Shown here one piece after another: positions 37,535 to 45,249 of a DNA stretch of 46,332 nucleotides. Below the pieces are notes generated by a model. It was not told the origin of the DNA and made no database searches. It saw nothing but the letters and a program-made list of their open reading frames with translations. The DNA is from Candidatus Methylopumilus sp. GTDB lineage: Bacteria; Pseudomonadota; Gammaproteobacteria; Burkholderiales; Methylophilaceae. Position numbers and translations under genes: made by a program. Positions within the stretch are counted from its first letter, which is position 1. The number at the start of each line of letters is the position of its first letter. Location of the stretch: NCBI GenBank assembly GCA_024640945.1, contig JAHEEA010000009.1:1-46332 (forward strand). The letters are read 5' to 3'.

Positions 37535-39061
37535 TCAAATCGACTCGATCTTACTTAAAATTTCTTTAGCGTGTAATTGAATGCGGGTTTGATCCTCAAC
37601 ACTAATCTTAGATAAATTTACAGTCATTAATCGAGTACGTGGATTTTGATTAAAAGCAGCTTGATGCTTAATCAAGAAATTCCAATACAAAGTTGTCATT
37701 GGACAAGCTTGCTCGCCGTATCTCACATCAGGCTTATACTGACATCCATCACAGTAATTACTCATACGCTTCACATAGGCGCCACTTGCAATATAAGGCT
37801 TACTAGTAAAACGGCCACCATTAGCAAAAAGTGCCATACCAACAACATTAGGCAACTCTACCCACTCAATTGCATCAACATAAATAGCCAAATACCAATC
37901 GGAAACTTCTTGCGGAAGAATTTCTGCAAGCAACGCAAAATTACCGGTGATCATTAAACGCTGAATATGATGCGCATATCCATACTTAAGTGTTTGGCCT
38001 ATCGCATCTTTCATACAATTCATTTTGGTATCTGCAGTCCAATACCATTTGGGTAATTTACGTTGATGTTGATAAAAGTTTGCCGTGGCCATGCCTGGCA
38101 TATCGAGATAATAAATACCTCGAACAAACTCTCTCCACCCAATCACTTGCCGAATAAATCCCTCAACCGTTGCCAAATCTAAGCGATTATTTTGATACGC
38201 ATCTAAAGCGCTCTGAATCACTTCTCTTGGATTGAGTAACTTAAGATTCAAACTTGTTGAAAGAATTGAATGCCATCCAAATGGCGTTTCTTTCCACATT
38301 GCGTCTTGATACATTCCGAAAGTGGCTAAGCGATGTTCAACAAAATGTGCTAATGCAGATAAGGCTTGCTCTCTGGTCACAGGCCAAGAAAAATGTGCAA
38401 GCGAACCTGGATGTTCTGGATATTGACGCTCAACAAACGCTAAAACTTCACGACTAATTTCATCAGGTGCAAACATCAAGGGATTGTCTATTAAACCAGG
38501 GCCATTCTTAGAATAAGGCTTTCTATTCTGATCATCAAAATTCCACTGCCCACCTACTGGCTGAGATTCATCATCCATCAGAACGTTATGTTTCTTGCGC
38601 ATGTAGCGATAAAAATACTCTAACCTAAGCTCTTTTTTGTCGGCAGCCCATTCACGAAATTCCTTATTACTACAATAAAAATGATCATCCGCTTGCATCA
38701 GCAAATCCACATTTAAATCACGCGCCAAATTTTCTATGGCAAGCTTTAATCTCCACTCCCCAGGTTCAATACAAACCAGATGTGTGACACGCTTTTCTAT
38801 GAGCTGATGCCTAAGCGCTTCTTCAAGCGTCAGGCTAGATTCTTTAATACAAGTAAGAGGGATTTTTTTAGATTGTAGCGTTTGCGCGAAATGTCGCATT
38901 GCCGACAAAAAGATAGCAATTTTAGCTTTGTGGGACCAAACATAAGTTGATTCATTTTGCGACTCAATCATCAAAACTTCATCTGTACTCGGATCAAAGT
39001 CCCTCAGAACGGAGCTATTGATATCCAGCTGATCACCCAAGATGAGAATTAATTTTTTCAT
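37535..39061 (-). CDS. iron-sulfur bacterial (6-4)-type photolyase/cryptochrome (FeS-BCP, PhrB type)
   Basis: Members of this family repair (6-4) photoproducts with FAD, a lumazine antenna and a [4Fe-4S] cluster. The 508-residue length fits. It starts with the antenna domain (LILILGDQLDINSSVLRDF) and carries the FAD domain (VIGWREFVRGIYYLDMPGM, GYAHHIQRLMITGNFALL, WYLAIYVDAIEWVELPNVVG). The four cluster cysteines are present: Cys349 (NCMKDAI), Cys437 and Cys440 (YCDGCQY) and Cys453 (ACPMTTLYWNFL), offset by one from Agrobacterium PhrB. The next gene, DUF429, is divergent. Confidence 0.95.
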   Translation of the reverse strand: MKKLILILGDQLDINSSVLRDFDPSTDEVLMIESQNESTYVWSHKAKIAIFLSAMRHFAQTLQSKKIPLTCIKESSLTLEEALRHQLIEKRVTHLVCIEPGEWRLKLAIENLARDLNVDLLMQADDHFYCSNKEFREWAADKKELRLEYFYRYMRKKHNVLMDDESQPVGGQWNFDDQNRKPYSKNGPGLIDNPLMFAPDEISREVLAFVERQYPEHPGSLAHFSWPVTREQALSALAHFVEHRLATFGMYQDAMWKETPFGWHSILSTSLNLKLLNPREVIQSALDAYQNNRLDLATVEGFIRQVIGWREFVRGIYYLDMPGMATANFYQHQRKLPKWYWTADTKMNCMKDAIGQTLKYGYAHHIQRLMITGNFALLAEILPQEVSDWYLAIYVDAIEWVELPNVVGMALFANGGRFTSKPYIASGAYVKRMSNYCDGCQYKPDVRYGEQACPMTTLYWNFLIKHQAAFNQNPRTRLMTVNLSKISVEDQTRIQLHAKEILSKIESI

Positions 39062-39154
39062 CCTAAGATTTTACTCTTAATAAAAACGATTAATCGTGTA
39101 TCTTTAACAGTATCCATTTCTTTAGCACTTATTAATCCATTCTATTTTTCAAAA

Positions 39155-39784
39155 ATGACTTCTCCAAAAATCACCGTAGGTATCGATGTTGGCGGCATTA
39201 AAAAAGGCTTTCATGCTGTCGTTAATTACGCAGGTCAATATCATGGTCATTTTCACTCAATAAATCCCGATGCAATAGTAGCTTGGACATTAAGCCATCA
39301 GCCATCAGTTATCGCCATTGATGCGCCATCAATATTTAGCAAAAACAGTCGATCTAGAAAAGCGGAAAGAGATTTAGTTAAAAACGGCATGCGCTGCTTT
39401 TATACGCCGACTAGAGCATTAGCGAAGGAAAGTCATTTCTACGATTGGGTGTTTAATGGCGAATTGATTTACCAAAAGCTTGGCTTGCCAATCTATATGG
39501 GGCAGCAAATCAATACCCCTTGCATCATAGAAACCTTCCCACATGCCGTTCAAATGTCACTTTGGACTCGCAATCAACAATCATGCCCTGAAGGAAGTAA
39601 ATCTTCCATTAGAAGAAAGACGCTAGCCCTTCATGCCAACTATGAAACTGAACAACTTAGCTGTATAGATTTTATCGATGCTGCGCTTTGTGCAGTATCT
39701 GCAGATTACTTTGCTCACAAGCAATTCAGTGCTTATGGTTGCAGTGAAGAAGGCTTTATTGTGCTACCTAAAAGCGCAATTTAA
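39155..39784 (+). CDS. DUF429 RNase-H-fold protein
   Basis: A 209-residue protein with the DUF429 start VGIDVGGIKKGFHAVV, then VIAIDAPSIFSKNSRSRKAE, and IDFIDAALCAVSADYF near the end, giving acidic residues placed like an RNase-H fold. No cofactor motif is seen and the role is unknown. It is divergent from the FeS photolyase (93 bases apart), which fits the photolyase neighbourhood. Confidence 0.85.
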   Translation: MTSPKITVGIDVGGIKKGFHAVVNYAGQYHGHFHSINPDAIVAWTLSHQPSVIAIDAPSIFSKNSRSRKAERDLVKNGMRCFYTPTRALAKESHFYDWVFNGELIYQKLGLPIYMGQQINTPCIIETFPHAVQMSLWTRNQQSCPEGSKSSIRRKTLALHANYETEQLSCIDFIDAALCAVSADYFAHKQFSAYGCSEEGFIVLPKSAI

Positions 39785-39854
39785 GTCATATTTTTTGAAC
39801 CTAAACCGAGCTCAGTGGACCAATTCAGTATAGCTAAATCAATTAGGTTTTTTC

Positions 39855-40895
39855 ATGAAAAAATTACTGCTCATCTGCTTACTAATCAATTCAAGTATTG
39901 TCCTCGCACAACCCAACATAGGTGAGTTATTAAAGCTCCATGAATCAATTGTTCAAATCTCCGTTGAACTTGAAAATGGGAATGTGGGTACGGGCACTGG
40001 TGTTGTGATTAGCAATGAGTATGTAGTGACCAATTGCCATGTATTAGCAAATGGCAAAGGTGCCAATGTCGCAAAATATGGAGATGGGTATAAACCTATT
40101 GCACTAAAAGCAGACTGGAAGCATGACTTATGCGCACTAAAATTTGATGGGCTCCCATTCAAACCAGTACTTATGCGCGATACAGCTTCACTTGAATTAG
40201 AAGAAGACGTTTTTAGTATTGGGTATCCTAATGGTAACAACGTACCTCAACCATCTTATGGCAGTATCAAAGCAAAATACCCGTACGATGGCAGCTTAAT
40301 TATTCGTTCCGATACAGCCTTTGCACTTGGCTCAAGTGGTGGCGCTTTATTTGATCAGAAATTCAACTTGATTGGCATCACCAGTTTCAAGAGTCCAGGG
40401 CCACAAGGCTTTTTTTACAGCCTACCGGTTGAATGGATCAAAGAACTCATTAACTCAAAAGAATTACTCACTTTAAATACTGAAGAATCTCCATTCTGGG
40501 CACTACCATACCAAAAACAGCCCTACTTCATGCAAGTTGTCATCCCTTATCAAAACCATGACTGGCAGAACCTATATGCCATTGCAAAAGCATGGGCTAA
40601 CAGCCAACCTAACACCGCTGATGCATGGTTTTTCTTAGGCGTTGCTGACTACGAACTCGATCACTTATCAATTGCAAAAACTGAATTAGAAAAAGCGCTT
40701 AATTTGAATCCAAAAAATCTTGATGTGTTAATTAAACAATCTCAAATTGCTTTAAAAGAAGTTGATTTAGATCGTTTAGATAAAATAAATGCATCTATTG
40801 CAGCAATAGACACTTATGCTGCCGAAGAATTAAGCAAGAAAATTACAATGCTTAAACAAACAAAGCAGACTAAGGACGGTACTCCCAATAAATAG
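39855..40895 (+). CDS. secreted trypsin-like serine protease with C-terminal TPR repeats
   Basis: A 346-residue protein with a signal peptide (LLLICLLINSSIVLAQ) and an S1-type domain holding the full triad: His in VVTNCHVLANG, Asp in HDLCALKFDG and Ser in LGSSGGALFD. Residues from about 220 form two or three TPR helices (NTADAWFFLGVADYELDHL, AKTELEKALNLNPKN, LDVLIKQSQIALKEV). The substrate-binding partner is unknown. Its last 26 bases overlap a convergent gene. Confidence 0.9.
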   Translation: MKKLLLICLLINSSIVLAQPNIGELLKLHESIVQISVELENGNVGTGTGVVISNEYVVTNCHVLANGKGANVAKYGDGYKPIALKADWKHDLCALKFDGLPFKPVLMRDTASLELEEDVFSIGYPNGNNVPQPSYGSIKAKYPYDGSLIIRSDTAFALGSSGGALFDQKFNLIGITSFKSPGPQGFFYSLPVEWIKELINSKELLTLNTEESPFWALPYQKQPYFMQVVIPYQNHDWQNLYAIAKAWANSQPNTADAWFFLGVADYELDHLSIAKTELEKALNLNPKNLDVLIKQSQIALKEVDLDRLDKINASIAAIDTYAAEELSKKITMLKQTKQTKDGTPNK

Positions 40896-41283
40896 GCTGA
40901 TTTGAGTCGGCCTTAAAAATCACCATATGACTGCGCCTTAAGTTCTCAATCGCCTCATCCTCAGAAATTTTCTGATTAAGTGAGTTTGATTGAGCAATAG
41001 GTTTTGCGTAAGCCGTCCATTTAGGACTTTCAAAATAAGCATGATCTGCCATACAGCGGCGCATCACATTAAATTTACGCCCCTGAATTTCAAGTTTTTG
41101 AAACTCAACTACTGCCGTCATATTTGCTACTGAATTTTCTGCGATCCCCGCACACTCATCGCCTACTTTTTCCAACATCGTTTTTTGAGTATGTTGCGAC
41201 CTATAAATTTGATTGAATGCAAAAAGATAAATCATTGCTGGAATCAACAAAACAATTAATATCAGGAAGTGTATGTTTTTCAT
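40870..41283 (-). CDS. small membrane-anchored protein of unknown function
   Basis: A 137-residue protein with an N-terminal anchor (IHFLILIVLLIPAMIYLFAF) and a soluble tail with three cysteines (DECAGIA and VMRRCMADH). No ribosome site is clear. It overlaps the protease gene end-to-end on the opposite strand. Not recognised. Confidence 0.65.
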   Translation of the reverse strand: MKNIHFLILIVLLIPAMIYLFAFNQIYRSQHTQKTMLEKVGDECAGIAENSVANMTAVVEFQKLEIQGRKFNVMRRCMADHAYFESPKWTAYAKPIAQSNSLNQKISEDEAIENLRRSHMVIFKADSNQPIYWEYRP

Positions 41284-41492
41284 ATAAATTTAATTGAGGC
41301 CAATCTAGTAAGTATTAAAAACGTTCTTGAAGGAAAATTTTATCATCTAAAAAAGTTATTTCCACTACCGTTATTCATTCAAAATATCATTGATATTATT
41401 GAACTAAATTAAGTTTTAATTGCCTATTGCAAGACACTTTTTTGTGAACAAAATTCAGTCACTCTGATAGCAAGGGTCACTAGGGGAATTAA

Positions 41493-41891
41493 ATGTACAA
41501 ATTAATAACAGCCTGCTTTCTTTTGATAACAAGTTTTGAAATAAGTGCCGCAACAAAGACTCATATCGATATAGAAAAATTAATTTCTCAAAAAAACTAC
41601 CTAAATACCATTAACCAATGTACATCCGACAAACGCTTTAGCTCACTTTTACAAAATGCTATAAAGAATGCTGAGAAGTCAGAATATAGAGCGAGTTATG
41701 CCGCAAATATTGAAGAAATTATTTTACAAAAACCATCATGCTTTGTATCTTCTGCAGAAAAATTAAGTGCCATTGATTGCAAAAAACTATCGGCACTATA
41801 CATAAAAGAGCCATTTTTTAATCCGCGTTTTTCACTCAATGAATCATTATCTAAAGTTAAAGAATTCAACAACAGCTGCCTTGCCGGTTAA
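41493..41891 (+). CDS. small secreted protein of unknown function
   Basis: A 132-residue protein with a signal peptide (LITACFLLITSFEISAA). The mature part is charged, with cysteines in INQCTSDKRF, KPSCFVSS, AIDCKKLSALY and NNSCLAG. A strong ribosome site AGGGGAATT precedes the ATG. Not recognised. The 209 bases before it hold no other gene. Confidence 0.7.
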   Translation: MYKLITACFLLITSFEISAATKTHIDIEKLISQKNYLNTINQCTSDKRFSSLLQNAIKNAEKSEYRASYAANIEEIILQKPSCFVSSAEKLSAIDCKKLSALYIKEPFFNPRFSLNESLSKVKEFNNSCLAG

Positions 41892-42005
41892 CTTTTACAA
41901 ACAACCCCTAGTTAAAACTACGACTCTTATAGATACTTCCACATAAATCTATGCGTTTCAGATAACTAATTAAAAATATATTTGAAAAATTAACTTAATA
42001 TCAAC

Positions 42006-42296
42006 CTAAATAGGCTTAGAGCACTCCAGCACCCCAACCACTTCATCTTTCAAATAGATCATCATCGCACCATTATCTCGACGTATATGATACGAATAAT
42101 CGTTATTCCAAAATCTAATATCTTTGCTATCAATCACCACTTTAGTTTGCGGCACTTTATTTGCTCTTACAGTTTGATTTGATTCATCAAACTGAATAGA
42201 AAGCGTCCCTCCATCGATTGCATTACAAAACGTCCGAATTTCTTCTGCTTTTAGGTTGCTGCTAAATAGCAAAAATAAGACGATGATTTTTTTCAT
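42006..42296 (-). CDS. small secreted protein of unknown function
   Basis: A 96-residue protein starting MKKIIVLFLLFSSNLKAEEI, a signal peptide. The mature part is a beta-rich stretch (GGTLSIQFDESNQTV, YSYHIRRDNGAMMIYLKDEV) with one cysteine near each end that could pair. GGAG before the ATG at 42296 supports this start over one 27 bases earlier. Not recognised. It follows the ADP-ribosylglycohydrolase gene at 53 bases on the same strand. Confidence 0.7.
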   Translation of the reverse strand: MKKIIVLFLLFSSNLKAEEIRTFCNAIDGGTLSIQFDESNQTVRANKVPQTKVVIDSKDIRFWNNDYSYHIRRDNGAMMIYLKDEVVGVLECSKPI

Positions 42297-42348
42297 TTCA
42301 TTACTCCAAAAAGTGGATTGCAAGTCAGCTAATTTTGATGAGGGCTAA

Positions 42349-43440
42349 TCATTCAAAGCGAGCAATAAACTGCTCAATTTCTTCATGTAAAGTTTGATGA
42401 GCACTTAATCCGTTAATCCATCGTTTTGGAATAGCCTCAAAACCTAAAGCTGCTCCAAGTAACGTGCCTAAAACCGCACCTCGATGGCAATTATCCCCAC
42501 CCACGTTCGTGTTAGCAATTAAAGCCGCTTCAAAATCATTTGGGTAACGTGCTGCTAAATAAAGTACGGATGGAAACGATTGATCAATATAACATGCTGG
42601 ACTTAACAAGCCACCGATCACGTCCAAATCTGAAGTTTGTTTTCGACGAACACTTTGCGCTACCTCAGCAGCAGGAAAACCAATACCTTTTGCCGCCTCA
42701 CAAGCAAGCACTTCAATATCAGGATGAGTGGTATTGAAAATCTTAAATAGTAATTCACTCAAAGCAACCGAATATCGCTCTAGAACCGAGGATTGATGAG
42801 TTAAGCGTTGCTGAGTTAAAGCGCTAGCATTCACAGCAGACAAATCACCCTCTCGCAATGTCGCCAAAATAACCAATGGCAGATTCACTAACCCACCAAT
42901 TGAGGCAGTATCATGGCCTTCAGCACCCGCACATTTTTCTGGGGCGATTCCTCGTGAGTAGTTTGCAAAAAAATCCCGATGAAAAGATTCTGCATAAGTA
43001 TCATTATGCCGATCCGACTCGGTCATAAAGCTAATGTATTCTTCTAAAAAGTCCTTGGGATCATAATGCCCAACTTTATTCAATGATCGCATCAACACTC
43101 TAGCGCACAATAAATTAAGCGTATTATCACCAGCCTGCATTCCCTGATGATAATGACGATTAGCTTGTCCCCAATGATGCTTTTTTCCTTTTAGAATCAC
43201 ATTGCCAACAATGTCACCCTCTTGGTTTCCTCGCCCTGCTTTAGCCGTGTTTGCTAAAGCCATAATAGAATTAGGATGATGCTGTTTTGGCGCTTGGTAA
43301 TCTCGAATCACACCAAAATCTTGCCATAGTGCTGCAATGTTGTAATACCAATGCGCTGGCATTGCTAATGCATCACCAACAAACATTCCCCATAGCGCAC
43401 CGCGCATTCGATCGCTTTTATTAAGTTGTGCAGAGTCCAT
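42349..43440 (-). CDS. J1-crystallin/SelJ-like ADP-ribosylglycohydrolase family protein
   Basis: Members remove ADP-ribose from targets with two Mg ions; this subgroup resembles jellyfish J1-crystallins. The 363 residues show RMRGALWGMFVGDALAMPAH (followed by WYYN), QAGDNTLNLLCARVLMRSL, SDRHNDTYAESFHRDFFANY and, at 314-319, GGDNCH. Classical enzymes read GGDTD at this point, with the second Asp a metal ligand; here it is Cys318. The site may be altered or the enzyme may use other residues. AGGAAA precedes the ATG. Confidence 0.88.
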   Translation of the reverse strand: MDSAQLNKSDRMRGALWGMFVGDALAMPAHWYYNIAALWQDFGVIRDYQAPKQHHPNSIMALANTAKAGRGNQEGDIVGNVILKGKKHHWGQANRHYHQGMQAGDNTLNLLCARVLMRSLNKVGHYDPKDFLEEYISFMTESDRHNDTYAESFHRDFFANYSRGIAPEKCAGAEGHDTASIGGLVNLPLVILATLREGDLSAVNASALTQQRLTHQSSVLERYSVALSELLFKIFNTTHPDIEVLACEAAKGIGFPAAEVAQSVRRKQTSDLDVIGGLLSPACYIDQSFPSVLYLAARYPNDFEAALIANTNVGGDNCHRGAVLGTLLGAALGFEAIPKRWINGLSAHQTLHEEIEQFIARFE

Positions 43441-43629
43441 TATTTTTTCCTAAGCCAAACAGGCATGATGATTAATCTTAACTATTCATCAGTCTGCTGT
43501 TAGTCAATGAAGTTCAAAAGATACCTTTTAAAAAAAGAAGTTAGTTGAAAATGATCTATGAAGTTTTAGACGACTAGCTTTGCTTAAGCGAGAAAACCAC
43601 ACATTAAGTCTGCATTGAGATTTTGGACG

Positions 43630-43657
43630 AAAAAAATGGCTACGTTTTCACGTAACC
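43630..43657 (-). terminator. intrinsic terminator behind the tRNA-Lys fragment
   Basis: On the minus strand GGTTACGT-GAAA-ACGTAGCC then A and a T run. It is near-identical to the ssrA terminator and would have ended the original tRNA-Lys transcript. Confidence 0.8.
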
Positions 43658-43669
43658 ATTTCTTTTTAT

Positions 43670-43715
43670 TGGTGGCTGTGCGGGGATCGAACCCACGACA
43701 AACGGATTAAAAGTA
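43670..43715 (-). pseudogene. 3' fragment of tRNA-Lys (TTT): probable element attachment site
   Basis: On the minus strand the fragment runs from the anticodon loop ACTTTTAATCCG through the T-arm GTGGGTTCGATCCCCGC to an encoded CCA at 43672-43670. The 5' half of the tRNA is missing; no D-arm lies upstream. The acceptor strand ACAGCC has one base fewer than usual, consistent with a decaying remnant. This is what integration of an element into a tRNA 3' end leaves at the far border. The intact gene should lie right of the window. Confidence 0.72.
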
Positions 43716-43740
43716 CAGGCTGGTCTTGTAACCAGATTGA

Positions 43741-43818
43741 TTTATTTAGATATTTTTCACAAAAATCACTGGTGTGTAAAAAATGTGTAACTTTACAACA
43801 CAAAGTTATCTAAATAAA
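43741..43818. repeat. inverted and direct repeats next to the attachment site
   Basis: TTTATTTAGATA at 43741-43752 is repeated in inverted form as TATCTAAATAAA at 43807-43818, a perfect 12-base match 54 bases apart. Between them TGTGTAA occurs twice 11 bases apart (43773 and 43784), about one helical turn, with TTACA inverted at 43793-43797. Nearer the tRNA fragment, CTGGT and ACCAG (43720-43735) form a short inverted pair. These look like recombinase arm and core sites. Confidence 0.6.
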
Positions 43819-43869
43819 ACAATGAGTTGACAACTAATTCTTAGTCATAAACAAAGCCAATTTTATTAA

Positions 43870-44064
43870 CTAACTCAACTTTGCTAGTGTTTGGTTTGCT
43901 TGCTGTAAAGCTGTTGTTGCCTTCTGCTTCTTCTGTCTTTCTCTTTCCGTTTTTAATGCCGTAGCTGCCCTATCCTTCTGTTGCTTTAACGCATTAATCC
44001 TACTTTGCTGTGGAGTAGGTAGCTTTGTACTAAATTCAAAAAATCTCATATAAGTACTTATCAC
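43870..44064 (-). CDS. small basic coiled-coil protein, unknown
   Basis: Up to 64 residues from a GTG that overlaps the stop of the gene above; an ATG at 44049 gives 59. The body is basic and heptad-like (QQSRINALKQQKDRAATALK, TERERQKKQKATTALQQ), probably a helical coiled coil. It may be coupled to the 53-residue gene at 44061. No family recognised. Confidence 0.5.
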   Translation of the reverse strand: MISTYMRFFEFSTKLPTPQQSRINALKQQKDRAATALKTERERQKKQKATTALQQANQTLAKLS

Positions 44065-44222
44065 TTTATTAGCAACGGATAACTTACAACATTACCTTTG
44101 CCGTACATAGCTTCTAATTGTAACTTTGCTTTGTACGCATCTGTCGCTTGTACAACAACATTTGTAGTTGTTGTAACTGTCTTTGTAACTTGTAGCTTTA
44201 CTAAAGATTTATATGTATTCAT
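44061..44222 (-). CDS. small protein of the mobile element, unknown
   Basis: A 53-residue protein starting MNTYKSLVKLQVTKTVTTTT and ending with AYKAKLQLEAMYGKGNVVS. The pattern of a beta-rich start and a helix with LEAMYGKGNVV recalls small proteins in filamentous-phage-like elements, but that is only an impression. GAGGACAA lies eight bases before the ATG, a good ribosome site. The stop TGA overlaps the GTG of the next gene. Confidence 0.6.
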   Translation of the reverse strand: MNTYKSLVKLQVTKTVTTTTNVVVQATDAYKAKLQLEAMYGKGNVVSYPLLIK

Positions 44223-44442
44223 TTCATTTGTCCTCACACTAAACTATTTACTTTAGTTTCACTAACAAATAATTCCTACCTCAACTTAATACCTCAAAGC
44301 TAGGCGTAGAGACGATTTGAGGGCTATGGCTTTAATAACCATCCTTTATTAAAAAGACGCTGTCTGCGAGCCTTGTAAACAAAGGGCTTGAGAGGGCATT
44401 TGGTTAATAAGGAAAAACTTTGGTTTTTAGATAAATATATGT
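44223..44442. other. intergenic region between divergent element genes; possible replication origin
   Basis: It separates the small minus-strand genes from rep. An imperfect hairpin, AGCCTT and AAGGGCT with an eight-base loop, lies at 44369-44388. Rolling-circle origins usually sit near the rep gene and include hairpins, so this is a candidate origin or promoter region; no nick motif is recognised. Confidence 0.35.
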
Positions 44443-44973
44443 ATGGCACATACATATATACAATTGAAGGGCGTAGAGGACATAAAGAAGTTAAGAGGTA
44501 ACTTTACTCACGCACTAACATTACAGACAAATTTATACACGCTAAATGCTAGCGATAAGAAGATGGATTTGATGTTAGAAAGAGCAAGAAGAACTGTTAG
44601 GCAATTTAACAGAAGGCTAGCTTATATGGCTAACGGAAATGGAAGTATAAGAAAGCCAAATATGTATCATCCATTAATCATTACAACTATTGAAGGCACA
44701 TTAAATAATTACGACAGAAACAAATCACTACACGCACACATAGCACTAGGCAACATACTTACACCTACATCAAACATACAAACAGAACAGCAACTACACA
44801 CAGCAATACAAGACGCTTGGTTAGCAACTTACGATGGTGTGAATGACATACACATACAAGAGATGACTGACGAGCGTTGGATTACATACATAACTAAAGA
44901 GATTTATGACGGCAACAAGGAGTGTATTGATTGGCAAAATTGCCACATACCCTACGCCGCGTTAACAAACTGA
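44443..44973 (+). CDS. HUH-type rolling-circle replication initiator (Rep)
   Basis: A 176-residue protein with the three HUH Rep motifs in order and spacing: motif 1 FTHALTLQTN (21-30), motif 2 SLHAHIALGN with His97-x-His99 for metal binding, and motif 3 ITYITKE with Tyr149 as the probable nicking residue and Lys152 (YxxK). One catalytic tyrosine and no helicase domain fit small plasmid or ssDNA-phage Reps. No clear ribosome site precedes the ATG. Codon use (many ACA, ATA, AGA) differs from the chromosome. Confidence 0.72.
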   Translation: MAHTYIQLKGVEDIKKLRGNFTHALTLQTNLYTLNASDKKMDLMLERARRTVRQFNRRLAYMANGNGSIRKPNMYHPLIITTIEGTLNNYDRNKSLHAHIALGNILTPTSNIQTEQQLHTAIQDAWLATYDGVNDIHIQEMTDERWITYITKEIYDGNKECIDWQNCHIPYAALTN

Positions 44974-44994
44974 CATAAGGTTGTTTGATAACGA

Positions 44995-45041
44995 GACAGC
45001 ACAAAACTAGCTATAAAGGTGGCTAGTTATATTGTGCTGTC
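44995..45041. repeat. long two-part hairpin between rep and the integrase
   Basis: Outer arms GACAGCACAA (44995-45004) and TTGTGCTGTC (45032-45041) pair perfectly over ten bases, and inner arms AACTAGC (45005-45011) and GCTAGTT (45022-45028) over seven; a three-base bulge (ATA) separates them on one side. No T run follows, so it is a weak terminator candidate. It could be a single-strand origin or recombination site of the element. Confidence 0.75.
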
Positions 45042-45249
45042 TGTTAATTATGTAATTAGATAACTCAAAACAATAAAAACAATGAAACTACTTAAAAGAT
45101 TTGGTTATTGAGTTAGAAATTAGCTAAGTACTTAATATATGGAAGGATTTAACTATATGACTAACTTATGGCAAATAGAGGTAGGAAAGTTGAAACAAAG
45201 AATTAATAATTTATTAAACGAAAAACATTTGTTTAATAGGGGAAATAGA

